A stretch of DNA of 11,659 bases from Caldifarciminota bacterium. Lineage in GTDB: Bacteria; Hydrothermota; Tepidihabitantia; SM23-42. Location: contig JAGMEL010000194.1 of the NCBI GenBank assembly GCA_023128195.1, positions 1 through 11,659 of the forward strand. Direction: 5' to 3'. Shown in pieces: positions 6,600 through 11,659 of this stretch (position 1 is its first letter; each line of letters begins with the position of its first letter). The position numbers and the translations under genes are program-made. The notes beneath the pieces are model-generated. The model was given only the letters and a program-made list of their open reading frames with translations. It was not told the origin of the DNA and made no database searches.

Positions 6600-8279
6600 T
6601 TGAACCAAGTTCAAAAAGATAGTGTAGGTAATAATATTGGGGCATTTGGTTGGATTGATAGAATAAGAGATCTGGGTGGTTTGTTTTTTATAGATTTGAG
6701 GGATCGGACAGGGATCTTACAGCTTGTTATCGACCCACAAAAAATTCCTGAGGCAAAAAATCTGGGATTGCAGGATTGTATATACGCTGCCGGTTTAGTA
6801 CGCGAGCGGCCAGAAGGTCAGAAGAATGCAAAAATGGCAACGGGTGATATAGAATTAGAAGTAGAAAGTTTAGAGGTTTTGAATAAATCAAAGGTTCCAC
6901 CATTTGTGGTTGAAAATGACGTTAAGGCAAATGAGGAATTGCGACTCCGCTATCGGTATCTTGATTTACGCAGGGCACCAATGCAAAAGAGTATTATATT
7001 CCGACATTGTGTAATCACAGCAATGAGAGAGTATTTAAATAAGAACGATTTTATTGAAATCGAGACCCCGATTTTAACCCGCAGCATGCCTGAGGGCGCG
7101 CGCGATTATCTTGTTCCATCGAGATTATATCCAAAGAAATTTTATGCCCTTGCCCAATCTCCTCAAATGTATAAACAGCTTTTAATGGTTGCGGGATTTG
7201 AAAGATATTATCAAATAGCGCGCTGCATGCGTGATGAAGACCCAAGACATGATAAGCAGCCTGAGCATACCCAGATCGATATTGAGATGTCTTTTGTTGA
7301 TGAAGATGATGTGTTTAAAATTGCTGAAGGTATGTTTACCCACATATTAAAGGCGGCCTTAAATCAGGAATTGAATACACCTTTTCTCAGGTTAACCTAT
7401 AAGCAGGCAATAGAAAGATATGGTACTGATAAACCAGATCTCCGTTTTGAAATGGAGATAATAGATTTAAAAGAGATTTTCAAAGAGAAAGAGTTCCCGC
7501 CTTTTAAGGATAAACAAGAGATAAGGGGGTTGGTTATAAAAGATGGTGGTGCGATTTCAAGAAAGAAACTTGAGACATTGAATGAACAGGCAAAAGAGTT
7601 GGGTCTTGCTGGAATTTTCTGGTGCAAAAAAGATGAGAAATTTAGCGGCAGCATTGCTAAACTTATGGATGAAGATATTGCTGCTGAATTAAAATTAGAA
7701 AAGGGTGATTTATTAATCATATCATCAGGTGATAATAAGATATTTTCATTCCTGGGTTCCTTGAGGAATGACATCGCTACAGAACTAAAATTACATAAAC
7801 AAGGCTTTAAATTTTTATGGGTGTATGATTTTCCATTATTCGAATTCGATGAAGAGACAGAAACATATGCTCCATGTCATCACATTTTTTCCCAGCCAAA
7901 AGAGGAGGATATTAAATATCTTGATTCTGACCCTTTGCGTGTTAGGGGAAGATTATATGATCTGGTATGTAATGGTAATGAACTTGCTTCTGGTAGTATT
8001 AGGAATCATAACCGTGCTCTACAGGAAAAGCTTTTTGCAATAGTAAATATGGATAAGAATAAATACACGATGCTCCTTGATGCACTTGAATATGGAGCAC
8101 CGCCCCATGGCGGTATTGCACCCGGGATTGACCGCATTATTATGGTCCTTGCCGGATTGAATTCAATCAGGGATGTTATTGCATTTCCCAAGACGACCAC
8201 TGCACAGGGGTTATTAGAGAAGATACCGGATTTTGTCACGCCTGAGCAATTGAAAGAACTGCACATAAAATTTGAGTGA
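6600..8279 (+). CDS. aspS: Aspartyl-tRNA synthetase
   Basis: Class II synthetase that charges tRNA-Asp. Starting at TTG 6600 it is 559 residues. It has the N-terminal OB-fold anticodon domain (FGWIDRIRDLGGLFFIDLRD, 16-35), motif 1 (FIEIETPILTRSMPEGARDY, about 150-169), ALAQSPQMYKQ (about 183-193), motif 2 (RYYQIARCMRDEDPRHDKQP, about 201-220), the bacterial GAD insertion (about 275-400) and motif 3 (GGIAPGIDRIIMVLAG, about 503-518). The Leu in RDLGG, where non-discriminating AspRSs usually have His, hints at a tRNA-Asp-specific enzyme. There is no ATG or GTG near the start: TTG at 6600 is the first conventional codon, but codons back to ATC 6585 (KKIFL before NQVQ) also align with the usual AspRS N-terminus. 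The gene follows glyS by 6-21 bp, depending on the start, and ends the operon. Confidence 0.96.
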   Translation: MNQVQKDSVGNNIGAFGWIDRIRDLGGLFFIDLRDRTGILQLVIDPQKIPEAKNLGLQDCIYAAGLVRERPEGQKNAKMATGDIELEVESLEVLNKSKVPPFVVENDVKANEELRLRYRYLDLRRAPMQKSIIFRHCVITAMREYLNKNDFIEIETPILTRSMPEGARDYLVPSRLYPKKFYALAQSPQMYKQLLMVAGFERYYQIARCMRDEDPRHDKQPEHTQIDIEMSFVDEDDVFKIAEGMFTHILKAALNQELNTPFLRLTYKQAIERYGTDKPDLRFEMEIIDLKEIFKEKEFPPFKDKQEIRGLVIKDGGAISRKKLETLNEQAKELGLAGIFWCKKDEKFSGSIAKLMDEDIAAELKLEKGDLLIISSGDNKIFSFLGSLRNDIATELKLHKQGFKFLWVYDFPLFEFDEETETYAPCHHIFSQPKEEDIKYLDSDPLRVRGRLYDLVCNGNELASGSIRNHNRALQEKLFAIVNMDKNKYTMLLDALEYGAPPHGGIAPGIDRIIMVLAGLNSIRDVIAFPKTTTAQGLLEKIPDFVTPEQLKELHIKFE

Positions 8280-8299
8280 CAATAACGTTTAACGAGAAA

Positions 8300-8333
8300 T
8301 TTCCCCCACACCTATGCATAGGTGTAAGGGAAA
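8300..8333. terminator. Perfect palindrome and extended hairpin after aspS
   Basis: ACACCTATG/CATAGGTGT (8308-8325) is an uninterrupted 18-bp palindrome. It is extended by TTTCCC (8300-8305) and GGGAAA (8328-8333) after a 2-by-2 internal mismatch. It begins about 20 bp after the aspS stop, a natural position for an operon-end terminator or mRNA 3' stabiliser. No U-tract follows, so intrinsic termination is uncertain. Confidence 0.55.
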
Positions 8334-8335
8334 AC

Positions 8336-8525
8336 AAGAGGGCTCAAGAAGGCGAAAAGAAGGCTATGAAGATAAAAGGCATAAGAGGGCAGAAGAAGGC
8401 GGAAAGAAGGCTATGAAGATAAGGGGTTTAGTGGGTTACGAGAGAGAAAGGATGTCAGCGGTGAAGTCATTAATAGCCTTTTGTAGCCCTTTTTCAGCCA
8501 TCTATCAGCCTTCTTTAACCCTCTT
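8336..8525. repeat. Long inverted repeat flanking a 263-bp spacer segment
   Basis: AAGAGGGCTCAAGAAGGC (8336-8353) and the reverse complement of 8508-8525 agree at 16 of 18 positions. The left side is strongly purine-rich and the right side pyrimidine-rich (repeated AGCC and CTTT words), so additional pairing along the arms is likely. The right arm ends 6 bp before the Shine-Dalgarno of the next gene. It may be a small non-coding palindromic element or a leader that controls the 8543 gene. I see no credible gene in 8280-8542. Confidence 0.5.
8346..8426 (+). repeat. Two-copy purine-rich repeat, 47-bp period
   Basis: The segments starting at 8346 and 8393 share AAGAAGGC-(GA or GG)-AAAGAAGGCTATGAAGATAA with one or two differences over about 30 bp. 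The two copies are 47 bp apart and lie within the left half of the long inverted repeat. Confidence 0.65.
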
Positions 8526-8531
8526 TATTAT

Positions 8532-8537
8532 AGGAGG
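8532..8537 (+). promoter_or_regulatory. Ribosome binding site of the 8543 gene
   Basis: A perfect AGGAGG lies 5 bp before the ATG at 8543, fixing that start. It sits immediately after the right arm of the long inverted repeat. Confidence 0.85.
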
Positions 8538-8542
8538 TATGT

Positions 8543-9700
8543 ATGAATAAGCTTAAGTGGGTCGTAAGTATGCTATTTGTGGTTTTGCTTATTACACCTG
8601 GTTATGCTATTACGTTAAGAAGCGGTGATGTATTGGAAATTGCAGAGGATGAGGTGATTGATGATGATCTTATTCTCTTTGCCCAAAGCATCGATATTAA
8701 GGGAAAGGTTAATGGAGATGTTTGTGCATTTGCACAGGAGGTTAAAGTAAGCGGTGAGATCGAAGGTTCGATATTCAGCGGTGCTGCAACCATAGATATA
8801 GATGCAAAGCGTGTAAAGACCGTATGGGCAATGGGTGGTAATATCACTATTTCCGGTTTGATTGATAGAAATGTATTACTTTTTGGTGGTTCGCTTCTAA
8901 TCGATGACAATGCCAGAATTAGCAAAGACCTTATAGTATATGGTGGTAAATTTAATGTAAAAGGTGATATTAGCGGAGAAATTAAGGGTGGTGTTGGCAA
9001 ATTTGTCATGTCCGGTAAGAGTGGTGATATAAATATTAATGCTGGAGAAACAAAGATAAAGTCAGGTGCCCAGATATCTGGTGATTTTGTATTGGAGAGT
9101 GCAGAAGAACCTGTTATTGAAGAAGGCGCTGTTATTACTGGTGAGACAAAATTGGAAAAGCCAGAAGAAAAGGGCGAAGGTATTTTATTTGCTATTGCTC
9201 CCATGTTAGCATTCTTCATTATGTTTATGAAGATCGTTATGTTCATCGCCAAAGTAATCGTCGGTGTCATTATTATTGCGCTCTTCAAGAACTTTGTGCG
9301 TAAGGTTATGGATACGTTTATTAGCAAACCATGGCTATCATTGGGATGGGGATTTTTAGGATTCATTGTAATTCCCATAGCTGTAATGATACTTTTTGCA
9401 ATATTGATTGGATTCCCTATTGCTGTTTTTGGTACATATGTCTACACTATACTAATTTATCTTTCTTCAATATTCGTTGCTCTTGTGGTTGGTGAAAAGA
9501 TAATCCAACTTTTCAAAAAAGAAGGAGAAATCTCTTTATATGTTTCTTTCATTATTGGTATTATTGTGCTTTTCGTTCTCGGATTGATACCTGTTCTTGG
9601 TTTTATTATCAATATATTAGTACTACTATTTGGCATGGGTATGCTATTGTTGGGTAGCTGGAATTTATTGAAAGAAATGAGAGAGAAAAAATTGATTTAA
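8543..9700 (+). CDS. Signal peptide, bactofilin-like beta-helix and polytopic membrane domain protein
   Basis: 385 residues in three parts. Residues 1-22 are a signal peptide (KLK, hydrophobic core, PGYA). Residues about 25-205 are short repeated beta-strands with regular small/charged turns (SIDIKGKVNGDVCAFAQ, EVKVSGEIEGSIFSG, KFNVKGDISGEIKGG, SGAQISGDFV), the pattern of a polymer-forming bactofilin-type right-handed beta-helix. Residues about 212-378 hold roughly five or six hydrophobic membrane segments separated by short basic loops (KNFVRK, KEMREKK). The beta-helix would lie outside the cytoplasm and the C-terminus in the inner membrane. Proteins with this layout are widespread and mostly uncharacterised; envelope scaffolding or adaptation is my inference. 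The Shine-Dalgarno AGGAGG is strong. The sigma-54 response regulator begins 4 bp after the stop, so the two are probably co-transcribed. Confidence 0.75.
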   Translation: MNKLKWVVSMLFVVLLITPGYAITLRSGDVLEIAEDEVIDDDLILFAQSIDIKGKVNGDVCAFAQEVKVSGEIEGSIFSGAATIDIDAKRVKTVWAMGGNITISGLIDRNVLLFGGSLLIDDNARISKDLIVYGGKFNVKGDISGEIKGGVGKFVMSGKSGDININAGETKIKSGAQISGDFVLESAEEPVIEEGAVITGETKLEKPEEKGEGILFAIAPMLAFFIMFMKIVMFIAKVIVGVIIIALFKNFVRKVMDTFISKPWLSLGWGFLGFIVIPIAVMILFAILIGFPIAVFGTYVYTILIYLSSIFVALVVGEKIIQLFKKEGEISLYVSFIIGIIVLFVLGLIPVLGFIINILVLLFGMGMLLLGSWNLLKEMREKKLI

Positions 9701-9704
9701 TATA

Positions 9705-11063
9705 ATGCATATCCTTGTAGTAGATGATGAAGAGGCGCAGCGTACGCTCCTTGCAGGTTTTTTAGAGAAAAAGGATTATACAGTAACGACTGCAGCCTCG
9801 GGTAAAGAAGCGATAGAAAAAAATCGTACAGCCGGTTTTGATCTGGCGATCTTAGATTTAAAAATGCCGGAAATTGACGGTGTTGAGACAATGGCAAAGA
9901 TGAAGGAAATAGATCCGGAAACTGATTTTATTATACTCACAGGATATGGTACAGTTGAATCTGCGGTTGAAGCCATGAAATTAGGTGCCTATGATTATTT
10001 AAATAAACCGATTAATCTCGATGAACTTGAGTTGATGATTGAACGCATTCATGAGGAGCAAACAGTGCACCGGGAGCTGGAAGTACTTCGAGAAGAGATA
10101 GAAGAGGAATTTGAGACTGGGTCATTTGTTGCGGAAAGTAAGGGGATGAAAGAGGTGCTGGGTTTTATTTCAAGGGTAGCGAAATCAGATTCCACAGTTT
10201 TGATTCACGGTGAATCAGGTACAGGTAAGGAGATGGTTGCTCGTTTAATTCATAAGGCGAGCAACCGTCAAAATAATCGATTTATTCCGATTTCCTGTGC
10301 AGCACTTCCAGAAACCCTTCTTGAAAGTGAATTGTTTGGTTATGAAAGGGGTGCTTTTTCAGGTGCAGAAAAAAGGAAGATAGGAAAATTCGAGCTGGCA
10401 CATAGGGGAACACTTTTCCTTGATGAAATTGGCGATCTGCCACTCAGCACCCAGGTTAAACTTCTGCGTGTACTCCAGGAATTTACATTTGAACGACTTG
10501 GAAGTAATACTACAATTAAAGTTGATGTTCGGTTGATTACTGCAACAAATCAAGATTTAGAGAAAAAGATTTCTGATGGTACGTTTCGTAAAGATCTGTA
10601 TTATCGCTTGAATGTTATTGCAATTGTAATTCCACCTTTAAAAACAAGAAAAGAAGACATAAAGCCACTTGTTGAACATTTTATAAATAAATTTTCTTGT
10701 CGGTGTAATAAAAAAATTAAGGGAATTTCAAAACAAGGGTTAAATAAATTACTGAGATACGATTGGCCAGGTAATATTAGAGAATTAGAAAATGTTATAG
10801 AGCGTGCTGTGGTTCTTTGTCGCGGTACCTTACTCGAGTCAAGAGATTTTCCTTTAAAGACTGAATTCGATAAAAGGATTAATGATATTGAGTCTTTACA
10901 TGAAGTCGAAAAAGAACATATAAAGATGATACTAAAGAAAACCGATTATAGCCTCTCAGAAGCAGCAAAAAGATTGGGTATCCATCGTAATACTCTCAGG
11001 TTGAAGATAAAGGAATACGGGATAAAGAAAAACGCAGGAAATGCAGGATCGTCCGCCACATAA
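9705..11063 (+). CDS. NtrC-family sigma-54-dependent response regulator
   Basis: 452 residues with the full three-domain layout. The receiver (1-115) has acidic D7-D8, phospho-acceptor D51 (LAILDLKMP), T79 and K101. The AAA+ domain (about 140-370) has Walker A GESGTGKE (169-176), the sigma-54 contact loop, Walker B GTLFLDEIGD (D240, E241) and arginine-finger region FRKDLYYRLNV (294-304). A Fis-type helix-turn-helix follows (about 400-440, SLSEAAKRLGIHRNTLRLKI). The normally invariant GAFTGA loop reads GAFSGA (216-221), a conservative Thr-to-Ser change known in some active members. It should activate sigma-54 promoters after phosphorylation; no histidine kinase gene is in the window. The last dozen residues (KNAGNAGSSAT) are encoded inside the repeat array that begins at 11031 and look like an accidental extension. 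No good Shine-Dalgarno is present; coupling to the upstream membrane protein is likely. Confidence 0.93.
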   Translation: MHILVVDDEEAQRTLLAGFLEKKDYTVTTAASGKEAIEKNRTAGFDLAILDLKMPEIDGVETMAKMKEIDPETDFIILTGYGTVESAVEAMKLGAYDYLNKPINLDELELMIERIHEEQTVHRELEVLREEIEEEFETGSFVAESKGMKEVLGFISRVAKSDSTVLIHGESGTGKEMVARLIHKASNRQNNRFIPISCAALPETLLESELFGYERGAFSGAEKRKIGKFELAHRGTLFLDEIGDLPLSTQVKLLRVLQEFTFERLGSNTTIKVDVRLITATNQDLEKKISDGTFRKDLYYRLNVIAIVIPPLKTRKEDIKPLVEHFINKFSCRCNKKIKGISKQGLNKLLRYDWPGNIRELENVIERAVVLCRGTLLESRDFPLKTEFDKRINDIESLHEVEKEHIKMILKKTDYSLSEAAKRLGIHRNTLRLKIKEYGIKKNAGNAGSSAT

Positions 11064-11255
11064 CATGGCGGACTTGCAGGAAACGCAGAATCATCCCGCA
11101 CCGATGTATAGGTGCGGGATTCGCCTATAAATACTTAACATCAATGGCGAGTCCCGTAGGGACGATACTGCGAATGAAATGATGCTGCGAATCCCATCCC
11201 TTTGTAAAAGGGTGGGATGATACTGCGAGCCCGCCTCAGGCGGGTGATACTGCGT
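11031..11255. repeat. Array of six hairpins with conserved linkers and differing stems
   Basis: Hairpins: H1 GTCCGCCA/TGGCGGAC (11051-11073, spanning the regulator's stop codon); H2 ATCCCGCACC/GGTGCGGGAT (11093-11120); H3 TCGCC/GGCGA (11121-11150, long loop); H4 GTCCC/GGGAC (11151-11163); H5 ATCCCATCCCTTT/AAAGGGTGGGAT with one bulged T (11191-11218); H6 CCCGCC/GGCGGG (11230-11244). GATACTGCGA or close variants follow at 11164, 11181, 11219 and 11246. The left half has the inverse flank, GCAGGATC before H1 and GCAGAATC before H2, inside a 42-bp-period direct repeat (GCAGGAAA at 11034 and 11076). Stem sequences differ between units yet stay self-complementary. The array lies between the regulator gene and pyrG; a REP-like palindromic element cluster is the best description. 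Confidence 0.8.
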
Positions 11256-11265
11256 GTGTATATCC

Positions 11266-11293
11266 TTGACACACAAACATTTTTCACTATAAT
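11266..11293 (+). promoter_or_regulatory. Promoter of pyrG, predicted leaderless
   Basis: Perfect TTGACA (11266-11271), 16-bp spacer, perfect TATAAT (11288-11293). Seven bases (TTAGGGC) then lead to the ATG at 11301, with no Shine-Dalgarno. The predicted transcription start falls at GGGC or at the A of ATG. Confidence 0.82.
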
Positions 11294-11300
11294 TTAGGGC

Positions 11301-11659
11301 ATGGAGACAAAATATATTTTTGTTACGGGTGGTGTTGTTTCTTCATTGGGTAAAGGGATAGCTACTTCAGCTATCGGACTTCTCCTTAAATCTTACGGCC
11401 TGAAAGTAACTCTTCAAAAGATTGATCCTTATATTAATGTTGATCCCGGAACCATGAATCCTTATCAGCATGGTGAGGTTTTTGTAACCGAGGATGGTGC
11501 TGAGTGTGATTTGGATCTAGGACATTACGAGAGATTTTTGAATAATTCACTAGGCAGAGAGAATAATATTACAACAGGTCAGATTTACTATTCAGTCATT
11601 TCCCGGGAGCGTCGTGGTGAATACCTGGGTAAAACTGTACAGGTTATTCCACATATTAC
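11301..11659 (+). CDS. pyrG: CTP synthase, N-terminal part (3' partial)
   Basis: The frame runs from ATG 11301 to the window edge (119 full codons). CTP synthase converts UTP, ATP and glutamine to CTP in the cytoplasm. The N-terminal ammonia-ligase (synthetase) domain is unmistakable: KYIFVTGGVVSSLGKGIA with the P-loop Lys18, KIDPYINVDPGTMNPYQHGE (40-59), VFVTEDGAECDLDLGHYERF (60-79) with the Mg-binding Asp72, and TTGQIYYSVISRERRGEYLG followed by VQVIPHI at the edge. The glutaminase domain lies beyond the window. Its own strong promoter sits directly before the ATG. The initial transcribed bases GGGC would place the first C of the transcript at about position 4, of possible regulatory interest for an enzyme that makes CTP. 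Confidence 0.97.
   Translation, partial: METKYIFVTGGVVSSLGKGIATSAIGLLLKSYGLKVTLQKIDPYINVDPGTMNPYQHGEVFVTEDGAECDLDLGHYERFLNNSLGRENNITTGQIYYSVISRERRGEYLGKTVQVIPHI

Noticed and set aside
8314..8550. 78-codon plus-strand reading frame in the spacer before the membrane protein gene
   Set aside because: It starts inside the palindrome, consists of the purine-rich repeat (Lys/Arg/Glu/Gly-rich product), has no RBS and runs over the true RBS and start of the 8543 gene.
8602..9378. 258-codon minus-strand frame opposite the beta-helix protein gene
   Set aside because: It is a shadow of the repetitive beta-helix coding sequence; no RBS or recognisable motif.
9701..9706. TATAAT overlapping the start of the sigma-54 regulator
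   Set aside because: It overlaps the ATG itself and no -35 lies 16-18 bp upstream; the short gap to the upstream gene argues for co-transcription.
11066..11078. TGGC...TTGC resembling a sigma-54 promoter just after the regulator
   Set aside because: The GG-to-GC distance is too short for a -24/-12 promoter and the bases form the right arm of hairpin H1.
11031..11255. CRISPR array
   Set aside because: Linkers are only about 10 bp, spacing is irregular, the intervening segments are palindromes rather than unique spacers, and no cas gene is present.

Overview
The window is about 11.7 kb of AT-rich bacterial chromosome. It has tightly packed genes, bacterial-type two-subunit glycyl-tRNA synthetase genes (glyQ, glyS), a bacterial GAD-domain aspartyl-tRNA synthetase, an NtrC-type sigma-54 activator and a CTP synthase. 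The PDZ-repeat protein, the beta-helix membrane protein and the hairpin-rich spacers would suit an uncultured candidate-phylum lineage (for example WOR-3-like), but that placement is a guess. No phage, transposase, tRNA, rRNA or CRISPR signal was seen.

Layout. (1) 1-1992, plus strand: the 3' part of a multi-PDZ secreted or periplasmic protein, probably HtrA/Deg-like with its protease domain outside the window. It is followed by a secreted trypsin-fold protein that appears to have lost its catalytic Ser and His. (2) 1993-2132: a convergent spacer with two hairpins. (3) 2133-2936, minus strand: a patatin-like (RssA-type) serine lipase/esterase. (4) 2937-3097: a divergent promoter region. (5) 3098-8279, plus strand: an operon of an HD-domain hydrolase, glyQ, glyS and aspS. 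The first three genes are joined by ATGA stop/start overlaps, and aspS follows after a very short gap. (6) 8280-8542: a spacer with a perfect palindrome, a 47-bp-period purine-rich repeat and a long inverted repeat. (7) 8543-11063: a signal-peptide/beta-helix/polytopic membrane protein (bactofilin-like repeats), then 4 bp later a REC-AAA+-Fis sigma-54 response regulator. (8) 11031-11255: a dense array of six hairpins with conserved linkers but different stems. (9) 11301-end: the 5' part of pyrG.

The core biology is translation (GlyRS, AspRS), nucleotide metabolism (CTP synthase, possibly a nucleotide-cleaving HD enzyme) and envelope function (PDZ/pseudoprotease pair, patatin, beta-helix membrane protein). 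Three transcription units (patatin, HD-glyQS-aspS, pyrG) have a -35 box, a 16-bp spacer and a -10 box that ends only 5-7 bp before the ATG. This predicts leaderless or nearly leaderless mRNAs, while two other genes carry clear Shine-Dalgarno sequences.

Most of the window is ordinary. The items most worth a second look are the hairpin array at 11031-11255, the shared leaderless promoter geometry, the aspS start (no ATG/GTG, with a hairpin between SD and TTG), and the degenerate protease next to the PDZ protein.
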